DNA from: an uncultured Clostridia bacterium
GTDB lineage: Bacteria; Bacillota; Clostridia; Oscillospirales; Oscillospiraceae
Assembly (NCBI GenBank): GCA_946187475.1
Contig: CAMHRJ010000111.1
Span: 1-7,136, forward strand
DNA: 7,136 nt
Reading direction: 5' to 3'
The notes below the pieces were generated by a model. That model did not search any database and was not told where the DNA came from. It worked only from the letters and a program-made list of their open reading frames with translations. A program made the translations under genes and the position numbers. The stretch's first letter is position 1; each line of letters opens with the position of its first letter. Positions 1 to 5,605 of the stretch are shown here, in pieces.

Positions 1-86
1 TATGGCAAAACAGCAAGGCTGTTTTGCTGCGCAGCAAAGCTGCGCGGCGAAAAGCGTATTCGCTTTTCGCCATCATATAATCATTA
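1..86 (+). repeat. Three-hairpin palindromic repeat cassette, left copy
   Basis: Three perfect hairpins lie end to end. Hairpin A pairs 5-14 with 18-27 (10 bp, loop AAG). Hairpin B pairs 29-35 with 39-45 (7 bp, loop AAA). Hairpin C pairs 46-56 with 61-71 (11 bp, loop TATT). A short AT-rich tail follows. The same cassette recurs in reverse orientation at 6653-6738 with 78 of 86 positions identical by hand alignment. The differences fall in the loops, in the tail, and in one compensated base pair of hairpin B (A33-T41 here, C-G in the other copy). It resembles REP/BIME-type or MITE-like intergenic palindromes, but I do not recognise a named family. The left end coincides with the window edge, so the element may extend further. 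Confidence 0.9.
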
Positions 87-93
87 TAATGAT
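80..93. repeat. AT-rich perfect palindrome between two repeat copies
   Basis: ATCATTATAATGAT is a perfect 14-bp palindrome. It sits at the junction of the complete cassette (1-86) and the decayed, oppositely oriented copy starting near 101. It looks like the centre of a head-to-head doublet, formed where the AT tails of the two copies meet. Confidence 0.65.
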
Positions 94-100
94 CATCGGA

Positions 101-140
101 TGGCGAAAAGCCAAAAAGCTTTTCACCGCGCCGCTGACAA
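101..140 (-). repeat. Decayed partial copy of the hairpin cassette, opposite orientation
   Basis: Bases 101-134 match the right-hand copy (from 6667) in the same direction. Hairpin C survives as 102-111 with 118-127 and a single mismatch (C104 against A125). The first arm of hairpin B (GCGCCGC, 128-134) is intact, but its loop and second arm have degraded into an A-rich run. Hairpin A cannot be recognised. Together with 1-86 it makes an inverted doublet. Confidence 0.7.
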
Positions 141-169
141 AAAAAGCTGCGTTCGGTTACAGCTTGAAA

Positions 170-199
170 TTGACGGGGGCCGGGGCGCGGTGATACAAT
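170..199 (+). promoter_or_regulatory. Sigma-70-like promoter for the phosphodiesterase gene
   Basis: TTGACG (170-175) and TACAAT (194-199) each match the housekeeping -35 and -10 consensus at five of six positions, with an 18-bp spacer. Transcription would start near 206, giving a leader of about 60 nt. This supports a start codon at 265 and argues against the in-frame ATG at 100, which lies upstream of the promoter and inside the repeat. Confidence 0.65.
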
Positions 200-220
200 A
201 TGCTCGAAAAGCAAAACGGC

Positions 221-238
221 GCCGCGCTGCGGCGCGGC
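221..238 (+). other. GC-only hairpin in the phosphodiesterase 5' leader
   Basis: GCCGCGC (221-227) pairs perfectly with GCGCGGC (232-238) across a TGCG loop, 11 nt before the ribosome binding site. The surrounding bases, including GCAAAAC at 211-217, resemble parts of hairpins A and B of the repeat cassette. It could be a further decayed remnant, but that resemblance is weak. It could affect mRNA stability or translation. Confidence 0.4.
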
Positions 239-264
239 AAACTGCATTTGGGGAGGCATATGGA

Positions 265-1092
265 ATGGAGAAAAAGACGCTGTTTTGTCTGGGGGCGGGA
301 CTTGCGGGCGCCGTCGCGCTGCCGCTGTTCCTGCTCGCGCCGGGGAGCGCGTCCAGACGGCAGAGGGAGCCCTTCCGGGGCATGAATTATGCCCATCGCG
401 GCCTGCATACGCGCGACAAATCCGTTCCCGAGAACTCGCTGGAGGCCTTCCGCCTCGCCGCGCGGGCGGGCTACGGCATCGAGCTGGACGTTCGCCTCAG
501 CAAGGACGGGCAGGTCGTGGTGTTCCATGACGACACGCTGCTGCGCGTCTGCGGGCTTGACAAGCGCGTTGACGAGCTGACTTACGCCGAGCTCAGCCAG
601 CTTCGCCTCTGCGGCACCGAGCATCGCATCCCGCTCTTCTCCGAGGCGCTGGGCGTCATCCGCGGGCGCGGCCCGCTGATCGTGGAGCTCAAGACCGGCC
701 CGCGCAACCGCGAGCTCTGTGAAAAGACCTATCAGATGCTCGAGCGTTACCGGGGCGACGTGTGCGTGGAGAGCTTCAACCCCTTTATCGTCGCCTGGTT
801 CCGCCTGCACGGGCGGGACGTCGTGCGCGGGCAGCTGTCCATGCCGGCGGCGCGCTACAAGAGCGATGGCATGAGCCTGGTGCAGGGCTTCCTCCTGAGC
901 CGCACGCTGATGAACTTCCTCTCCCGTCCGCAGTTTATCGCCTACCGCATCGGCCCGCGGCCGCTGGCGGTGCGTCTCGTTGAGGCGCTCGGCGCGATGA
1001 AGTTCGGCTGGACCTCCCACGAGCCGCGCAACGAGAAGGGGCGCGACGGTGTGATCTTCGAGTTTTACCGTCCCAAGGTCAAATATAAGTAA
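265..1092 (+). CDS. Membrane-anchored glycerophosphodiester phosphodiesterase (GDPD family)
   Basis: Predicted to hydrolyse glycerophosphodiesters such as deacylated phospholipid head groups to sn-glycerol 3-phosphate and an alcohol, using a TIM-barrel metal site. The 275-residue product has one hydrophobic segment at about residues 5-24, suggesting a membrane anchor with the catalytic domain outside. Family motifs are clear: HRG at 44-46, PEN at 55-57, ELD at 73-75, FHDD at 87-90 and VELK at 140-143. VESFNP follows at 168-173, and a GWTSHEP segment near the C-terminus matches the position of the usual tryptophan motif. These cover the expected metal ligands and the two catalytic histidines (44, 88). 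The start at 265 is chosen because GGGGAGG (250-256) sits 8 nt upstream, and the hydrophobic segment and promoter fit. An ATG at 260 is out of frame. It appears monocistronic, ending in the terminator at 1101. Substrate specificity cannot be read from the sequence. Confidence 0.9.
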   Translation: MEKKTLFCLGAGLAGAVALPLFLLAPGSASRRQREPFRGMNYAHRGLHTRDKSVPENSLEAFRLAARAGYGIELDVRLSKDGQVVVFHDDTLLRVCGLDKRVDELTYAELSQLRLCGTEHRIPLFSEALGVIRGRGPLIVELKTGPRNRELCEKTYQMLERYRGDVCVESFNPFIVAWFRLHGRDVVRGQLSMPAARYKSDGMSLVQGFLLSRTLMNFLSRPQFIAYRIGPRPLAVRLVEALGAMKFGWTSHEPRNEKGRDGVIFEFYRPKVKYK

Positions 1093-1100
1093 AAAACGAA

Positions 1101-1129
1101 AAACCGGGGAAGCGATCCTTCCCCGGTTT
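1101..1129. terminator. Bidirectional intrinsic terminator between convergent genes
   Basis: A perfect 12-bp stem (1101-1112 with 1118-1129, loop CGATC) lies between the stop codon of the phosphodiesterase (1090-1092) and that of the DUF378 gene (1136-1138). On the plus strand the stem ends in a T-run. On the minus strand the stem is followed by the complement of the A-rich stretch 1091-1103. It can therefore terminate both convergent transcripts. Confidence 0.9.
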
Positions 1130-1135
1130 TCCGTA

Positions 1136-1342
1136 TCATTCGTCGGTGACGGCGTCGCTGCGGAAGAGCAGCGAGATGCACCAGAGCGCCGCCAGACCGA
1201 CCAGCGTATAGATCACGCGGCTGACGGTGGCCGTCTGGCCGCCGAAGAGCCAGGCCACGAGGTCAAAGCGGAACAGACCGATGCTGCCCCAGTTGATGCC
1301 GCCGATGATGGCGAGCACGAGGGCAATGCGATCCATGAGCAT
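1136..1342 (-). CDS. DUF378 family small membrane protein
   Basis: A 68-residue protein with two predicted membrane helices (about residues 5-23 and 40-60). It has the signature pattern of DUF378: GGINWG at 14-19, then GLFRFDLVAWLFG at 22-34. Length and layout are typical of the family, whose function is unknown. The start at 1342 is preferred because an AAAGGAG ribosome binding site (complement of 1351-1357) lies 8 nt upstream; an alternative in-frame ATG at 1336 would remove two residues. The gene stands alone, converges on the phosphodiesterase, and has a GC-rich, potentially structured leader. No partner can be inferred from the neighbourhood. Confidence 0.85.
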   Translation of the reverse strand: MLMDRIALVLAIIGGINWGSIGLFRFDLVAWLFGGQTATVSRVIYTLVGLAALWCISLLFRSDAVTDE

Positions 1343-1364
1343 GAGCCATTCTCCTTTCCGGCGT

Positions 1365-1413
1365 CCGGGCGCTGCCCGGGCGAGCGTTTTCGCAGACTAT
1401 TCTGCCCGCCCGG
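1365..1413 (-). promoter_or_regulatory. Structured leader upstream of the DUF378 gene
   Basis: Two hairpins can form in the transcript just before the ribosome binding site. One pairs 1365-1370 with 1374-1379. The other closes 1376-1382 with 1407-1413 around an inner hairpin (1392-1396 with 1401-1405). They share bases 1376-1379, so they compete. This could be a regulatory switch or simply GC-rich sequence; no known riboswitch class is recognised. Confidence 0.35.
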
Positions 1414-1484
1414 AGTAAAAAATATGCATTCGACAAAAGCAGTGCGCCTTCGCTCTTGCAAAATTTTCGCCGCCGCGCTAAGCT

Positions 1485-1590
1485 AAGAGCACGGTGAGGC
1501 GGCACGGGAGCCGTCCTCCCGCCCGCCGCAAGCTCATATCTTTATCCCACACCCTGAACTCGCGGGCCGCTTTTGCGGCCCGCATTTTTT
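1485..1590 (+). ncRNA. Candidate small RNA ending in an intrinsic terminator
   Basis: A strong plus-strand terminator at 1562-1590 has no plus-strand gene between it and the previous terminator at 1129, implying a separate short transcript. Upstream is a GC-rich hairpin: GGCGG (1499-1503) with CCGCC (1523-1527), and CGGGAG (1506-1511) with CTCCCG (1516-1521). A single-stranded pyrimidine-rich linker of about 30 nt joins it to the terminator. A weak promoter candidate, TTGCAA (1456-1461), 17 bp, TAAGCT (1479-1484), would start the RNA near 1490; its -10 matches consensus at only three positions. I tried to match it to 6S RNA, SRP RNA and tRNA and found no fit. Boundaries are approximate. Confidence 0.35.
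1562..1590 (+). terminator. Strong plus-strand intrinsic terminator with no upstream gene
   Basis: A perfect 9-bp GC stem (1562-1570 with 1575-1583) with a TTTT loop is followed by A and six Ts (1585-1590). The T-run is present only in the plus direction; the minus strand after the stem has no T-run. It is therefore not a normal terminator for the GH3 gene, which reads leftward from 3952 to 1748. Confidence 0.8.
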
Positions 1591-1747
1591 GTCGCAGCGA
1601 AAGCAGCCCGCGGCCTCGTCCGGCGCAATTCTTTCTTGGAAATCTTTCTAAGTAAACGATGATGAAATGCGGCGACAGCGACCGGCGAGCAAATTTGCGT
1701 CAGATCAAGGCACAAAAACAGCGGTGCTTTTTGTTTTATGAGGCAGC

Positions 1748-3952
1748 TCAGGAGAAGCTGACGCGGAGCTCCTGCTCCAGCGTCTCCCGGGAGCTGCCGC
1801 CCACGAAGACGCGGAAGAGGCCGTCCTCCAGGCGGTATTGCCCGTCATTGTCGTAGAAGCCGAGATCCTTCTTCGGCAGGCGGAAGCGGAGCTCCCGATC
1901 CTCCCCGGGGACAAGCGTGACGCGCTGATAGTCCTTCAGCTCCTTCACCGGACGCACGAGGCTCGCCGCCACATCCCGGATATAGAGCTGTACGACCTCG
2001 GTTCCCGCGCGCTCGCCGGTGTTCTTCAGATGCACGGCAATTTCCAGCGCGTCATCTGCTTCGGAAACGCGCAGCTCGTCATAGGCGAAGCTCGTGTAGC
2101 TCAGGCCGTGGCCGAAGGGATAGAGGGATTCCCAGGGGGCGTCCAGATAGCGGGAGGTGAACTTGCTCTTGCTGCCCGGGCGGCCGGTGCTGGGATGGTT
2201 GTAGTAGATGGGGCACTGACCCGTCACCGCCGGGAAGGAGGAGGAGAGCTTGCCGGAGGGGTTCACGTCGCCCAGCAGGACGGAGGCCACCGCGTCGCCC
2301 ATGCGGATGCCCAGATGCCAGGCCTCCAGAATGGCGGGCAGATGCTCCGCCTCCCACTGCAGGGCCAGGGGTCGGCCGTTCATAAGGACGGTGACCACCG
2401 GCTTGCCGGAGGCCAGAAGCTTTTCCAGCAGCTCCCGCTGTTTGCCGGGAAGGCCGGTATCCGCTTTGGAGGAGGCTTCGCCGGACATGGCGTCGGTCTC
2501 GCCCACCACAGCCACGATCACATCGCCGTTTTCACAGGCCCGGGCGATCTCTTCCCCGTTGAGCTCGCCCTCCGGGCCGCCGCAGGGATAGTACTGCACA
2601 TCGGCTCCGGCAGCTTCCAGGCCTGCGCGGATGGAAACGCAGTCCTCCGGCTTCCAGGCCATGGCCCAGGCGCCGCAGACCTCGTTGCGGTCGTCGGCCA
2701 GCCTGCCGACCAGACTGATCTTCTGCTTCCGGTTCAGCGGCAGCAGAGCGCCCTCGTTTTTCAGCAGCACCATGGATTCCTCGGCTGCCTTGCGGCAGAG
2801 GGCGATATGCGCCGCAGGAAGGCCTTTTTCATAGGCCTCGATATCCGCTTCAGGCACATAGGGATCGTCAAAGAGCCCCAGCCAGACCTTCACGGAGAGG
2901 ATGCGCCGCACGGCCTCGTCGATGACGGCCATGGGCACCGTGCCCTTCTCAACTGCCTCTTTCAGATAGTCCTTGTAGATATGGGTGCCCATGTCCATGT
3001 CCATGCCGGCGAGGGCAGCCTGGACGCCCGCGTCCCGGTCGTCCTCGGCGATGCCGTGAACCACGCACTCCCGGATGGCGTTGGCGTCGCTGACCACGAA
3101 GCCCTCCAGGCCGAATTCGCCCTTGAGAACATCCCGCAGCAGCCACTTGTTCACGGTGCAGGGGACGCCGTTGAGGTCGTTGAAGGCGGCCATGACCGTA
3201 GCCGCGCCCTCGTCCATCGCGGCGCGGAAGGCGGGCAGATAGACGTTATAGAGATTCGAGACGGACATGGAGGTGGTGTTGTAGTCCCGGCCGGATTCGC
3301 AGGCGCCGTAGGCCACATAGTGCTTGGTGCAGGCGGCCACATAGTTTTTCACGCTGCTCCGGTCGTTCTGCAGGCCGCGGATCTTGGCCCGGGCAAAGCG
3401 GCTGCCGAGGAGGGGATCCTCCCCGGGCCCCTCGGAGACCCGACCCCAGCGGGAGTCGCGCGCCGCGTCGATCATGGGGGCAAAGTTCCAGTTGATGCCG
3501 TGGGCGCGGCTTTCCCTGGCCGCCATGCGGGCGGTCTCCTCAAAGAGAGCGTCGTCGAAGCTGCAGGCCTCGCCGATGGCGATGGGAAACACGCTGCGAA
3601 AGCCGTGGATCACATCGAAGCCGATGATGAGGGGGATGCCGAGACGGCTTTCCTCCACGGCGATCTTCTGCAGCCGGTTATTCTCGCGCGGGTCGTTGAC
3701 CATCATGCTGCCCACACGCCCGGCGCGAATGTCCTCCTCATGATAGTCCTGGGTGGCGGTGGCCATGATGCGCCCGAATTCCTCCTGGGAGATGCGCCCG
3801 TCGGTCATCATTTCGATGAGTTCGGAAAAGGGCACGTCGAAGCCGCCCACGATGGAGGGGGACTCCTGGTTCATCTGGCCGATCTTCTCCTCCAGCGTCA
3901 TGCGGGAGAGCAGATCCTCCACAAAGACTTTCTGCTTTTCTGTCAGTTTCAT
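1748..3952 (-). CDS. Glycoside hydrolase family 3 beta-glycosidase (beta-glucosidase/beta-xylosidase type)
   Basis: Retaining exo-acting enzyme predicted to release terminal beta-linked sugars from short oligosaccharides. The 734-residue product has the full BglX-like architecture. The N-terminal TIM barrel spans about 10-360, with the KH pair at 210-211 and GFVVSDA at 284-290, placing the nucleophile at Asp289. The alpha/beta sandwich spans about 390-575, with SGEASSKAD at 490-498 placing the acid/base at Glu492. A C-terminal FN3-like domain spans about 620-722. There is no signal peptide, so it is probably cytoplasmic. The start at 3952 (MKLTEKQ) follows an AAAGGAG site 8 nt upstream. An in-frame ATG at 4036 would add 28 non-conserved residues lying inside the GH43 gene and has no comparable support. 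It is the last gene of a compact operon after GH43, 13 bp away. GH3 motifs alone do not separate glucosidase from xylosidase activity; the context favours hemicellulose fragments. Confidence 0.92.
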   Translation of the reverse strand: MKLTEKQKVFVEDLLSRMTLEEKIGQMNQESPSIVGGFDVPFSELIEMMTDGRISQEEFGRIMATATQDYHEEDIRAGRVGSMMVNDPRENNRLQKIAVEESRLGIPLIIGFDVIHGFRSVFPIAIGEACSFDDALFEETARMAARESRAHGINWNFAPMIDAARDSRWGRVSEGPGEDPLLGSRFARAKIRGLQNDRSSVKNYVAACTKHYVAYGACESGRDYNTTSMSVSNLYNVYLPAFRAAMDEGAATVMAAFNDLNGVPCTVNKWLLRDVLKGEFGLEGFVVSDANAIRECVVHGIAEDDRDAGVQAALAGMDMDMGTHIYKDYLKEAVEKGTVPMAVIDEAVRRILSVKVWLGLFDDPYVPEADIEAYEKGLPAAHIALCRKAAEESMVLLKNEGALLPLNRKQKISLVGRLADDRNEVCGAWAMAWKPEDCVSIRAGLEAAGADVQYYPCGGPEGELNGEEIARACENGDVIVAVVGETDAMSGEASSKADTGLPGKQRELLEKLLASGKPVVTVLMNGRPLALQWEAEHLPAILEAWHLGIRMGDAVASVLLGDVNPSGKLSSSFPAVTGQCPIYYNHPSTGRPGSKSKFTSRYLDAPWESLYPFGHGLSYTSFAYDELRVSEADDALEIAVHLKNTGERAGTEVVQLYIRDVAASLVRPVKELKDYQRVTLVPGEDRELRFRLPKKDLGFYDNDGQYRLEDGLFRVFVGGSSRETLEQELRVSFS

Positions 3953-3960
3953 CTTTCGTT

Positions 3961-3967
3961 CTCCTTT
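3961..3967 (-). promoter_or_regulatory. GH3 ribosome binding site overlapping the GH43 stop codon
   Basis: The AAAGGAG site (complement of CTCCTTT) is 8 nt before the GH3 ATG. It shares two bases with the GH43 stop codon (3966-3968). Ribosomes finishing GH43 would cover or uncover it, which suggests translational coupling. It also fixes the GH3 start at 3952. Confidence 0.75.
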
Positions 3968-5588
3968 ACAGATCCTCGTATTCCGCCCAGGCGAAGGCGG
4001 CGCGGTTTTCGCTGTCACTGCCGTTGGAGCTTGCAAAGAGGGCCAGCATCTCGCCCACCATGCAGCCCACCTTTTCCGGGTTGATGGCGGCGCCGTCGGT
4101 GTGAGCCAGCTCCGTCAGCTGCGTTTCGTCTGCGCCGAAGCGGAAGATATAGTCGTTCCCGCAAAGCTCCGTCTCCAGCACGATCTCCTCGCCCTCCCAG
4201 GGCGCCGAGGCCAGCACTTCCCGCTTCGTCACCGCGGTAAAGCCCGGGATGTAGGGCGGCAGCGCATAGTCGGCGGTGAAGCGCAGCAGCTGCAGCAGGG
4301 TCTGTCCGTTCTCCCGGGTAAGCTGCAGATGGTACTGGTGGTTCATGGCCTGCACCACGGCGATACCGGCGCTCTCTGCATTCTCGGGCGTAAAGCGCAG
4401 CCGGGCGGCAAAGCGGCAGTGGGGCTGCAGGCGGCGGCGGGCCAGGCAGGAGACGAAGTTTGCCTCCGAGTGGCTCAGCTCCATGCTCATGGGCTGCAGC
4501 GGGTCGGCAAGCGCCTGCTTCAGGCAGCGGAGGGAAAGACCTTCTCCCCCCGTCTCCCAGAATTTTTCATAGGGTCTGCCCCAGAAGCACCAGTCGAGGC
4601 CAAGCCCGTCCGCAAAGGTGTCGCGCACAGGCTTTGCGGGCAGCTCCGTCCAGGGAAGGCTCTCCGGAAAATCGTATTCCCACTCCACCCTGCCGGTGTC
4701 AGGCGTGAACAGGGGCCAGTCCAGCTCCCAGCGCACGGGGACGATAAAGGTCTCCCGACCCAGGTTCTTACTCTTCCCGCCGATCAGCCGGGAGGCCAGG
4801 AACACAGCGTACCAGCTGCCGTCCGGCAGGTCGATGAGGTCGGCGTGCCCCGCGTTCTGGATGGCGGCGCGCTGCCCCAGGTGGCGCATGGTCAGCACCG
4901 GGTTGGCCCTGCAGCTCTCATAGGGGCCGAAGACCGATTCGCTGCGGGCCACGGTGGCGGAATGATACTGCTCGGTGCCGCCCTCGGCGATCAGCAGATA
5001 ATAGTACTTCCCGATGTGATAGATGTGCGGCGCCTCGGGGGAGGCAGCGCCCGCCATGGCGCCGCCCCAGAGGGGGTGGGGCTCGGAGGCCATGCGGAAG
5101 TTCTCGATATCATAGCTTGCCGCCCAGATGCCCTGACGCAGACCGCCCCTGCCGTCCGGCCAGTTCTGCGCCGTGCCCATGATGTAGCACGCGCCGTCGG
5201 TATCGAAGAAAATGGAGGCGTCGATGCCCGGCACGTCGGTCAGCCAGTGGGGCTCGGACCAGGGGCCGGCGGGGTCTTTGGCTGTGACGATGAAGTTGCC
5301 CCGGTCGCCGAAGTTGCAGTTGATGAGATAGAAGCTGCCGTCATGCCAGCGGATGGTGGGGGCCATGACGCCGCCGTTGCCGCAGTTTTTCTCCACATGA
5401 AAGCCGTTTTCCGGCGTCATGACATAGCACAGCTGCTCCCAGTGCTGCAGATCCCGGCTGTGAAACAGGGGGATGCCGGGGCAGAGTTCGAAGCTGGAGC
5501 AGACGAGGTAGAAATCCTCACCCACCCGGCAGATGGAGGGATCGGGATAAAAGCCGGGCAAAATGGGGTTATGAAGCTTGTGTTCCAT
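3966..5588 (-). CDS. Glycoside hydrolase family 43 beta-xylosidase/alpha-L-arabinofuranosidase-like enzyme
   Basis: Predicted inverting exo-glycosidase that removes xylose or arabinose from xylo-oligosaccharides. The 540-residue length is close to characterised two-domain GH43 xylosidases of the XynB/SXA type (about 540). The five-bladed propeller occupies about residues 6-315. Its catalytic triad is visible: Asp16 in YPDPS (general base), Asp123 in GIDAS (pKa modulator) and Glu185 in SPEAPHIY (general acid); His248 in AGHAD matches the metal-associated position. A C-terminal beta-sandwich follows (about 322-538), with the RDTF opening at 322-325 and the FVSCLARRR segment at 378-386 typical of GH43_C2. 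There is no signal peptide, so it probably acts in the cytoplasm. The start at 5588 has GGGAGGA 5 nt upstream; the in-frame ATG at 5609 would overlap the esterase gene. It lies 17 bp after the esterase and 13 bp before GH3. The EAPH form of the acid motif, rather than EGPH, suggests it is not SXA's own subfamily, so substrate preference is open. Confidence 0.92.
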   Translation of the reverse strand: MEHKLHNPILPGFYPDPSICRVGEDFYLVCSSFELCPGIPLFHSRDLQHWEQLCYVMTPENGFHVEKNCGNGGVMAPTIRWHDGSFYLINCNFGDRGNFIVTAKDPAGPWSEPHWLTDVPGIDASIFFDTDGACYIMGTAQNWPDGRGGLRQGIWAASYDIENFRMASEPHPLWGGAMAGAASPEAPHIYHIGKYYYLLIAEGGTEQYHSATVARSESVFGPYESCRANPVLTMRHLGQRAAIQNAGHADLIDLPDGSWYAVFLASRLIGGKSKNLGRETFIVPVRWELDWPLFTPDTGRVEWEYDFPESLPWTELPAKPVRDTFADGLGLDWCFWGRPYEKFWETGGEGLSLRCLKQALADPLQPMSMELSHSEANFVSCLARRRLQPHCRFAARLRFTPENAESAGIAVVQAMNHQYHLQLTRENGQTLLQLLRFTADYALPPYIPGFTAVTKREVLASAPWEGEEIVLETELCGNDYIFRFGADETQLTELAHTDGAAINPEKVGCMVGEMLALFASSNGSDSENRAAFAWAEYEDL

Positions 5589-5605
5589 CCATGTCCTCCC
5601 GCGCG

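Larger units (their letters stand above)
1343..1747. other. Intergenic region without a protein gene (405 bp)
   Basis: The left part (1351-1413) is the ribosome binding site and structured leader of the minus-strand DUF378 gene. The middle (about 1456-1590) holds a weak plus-strand promoter candidate, a GC-rich hairpin and a strong plus-strand terminator, described separately. The right part (1591-1747) is the downstream region of the minus-strand GH3 gene; no convincing intrinsic terminator for that operon is visible there. It also contains a small palindrome, GCAAATTTGC, at 1689-1698, to which no role can be assigned. No short ORF with a plausible ribosome binding site was found. Confidence 0.7.

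Noticed and set aside
1..140. CRISPR array
   Set aside because: The repeated units are hairpins in opposite orientations without regular spacers; there are no direct repeats of constant length.
100..264. N-terminal extension of the phosphodiesterase from the ATG at 100
   Set aside because: This ATG lies inside the decayed repeat and upstream of the promoter. The added residues are basic and non-conserved, and a good ribosome binding site precedes the ATG at 265.
157..1020. Minus-strand open frame (287 codons) opposite the phosphodiesterase
   Set aside because: The plus strand carries all GDPD motifs, a promoter and a terminator; the minus reading has no recognisable features.
1414..1480. 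Minus-strand promoter for the DUF378 gene
   Set aside because: Several AT-rich hexamers are present, but no -35/-10 pair with acceptable spacing was found, so no site is called.
1705..1747. Possible minus-strand terminator after GH3 (A-rich and T-rich stretches around GCAC/GTGC)
   Set aside because: The stem is only 4-6 bp and mostly A-T, with a large loop. It is too weak to call.
1838..4084. Very long plus-strand open frame (748 codons) antisense to the GH3 gene
   Set aside because: It is the antisense shadow of a clear GH3 gene in GC-rich DNA. The translation is low-complexity, rich in Gly, Ala, His and Val, with no domain signature and no ribosome binding site.
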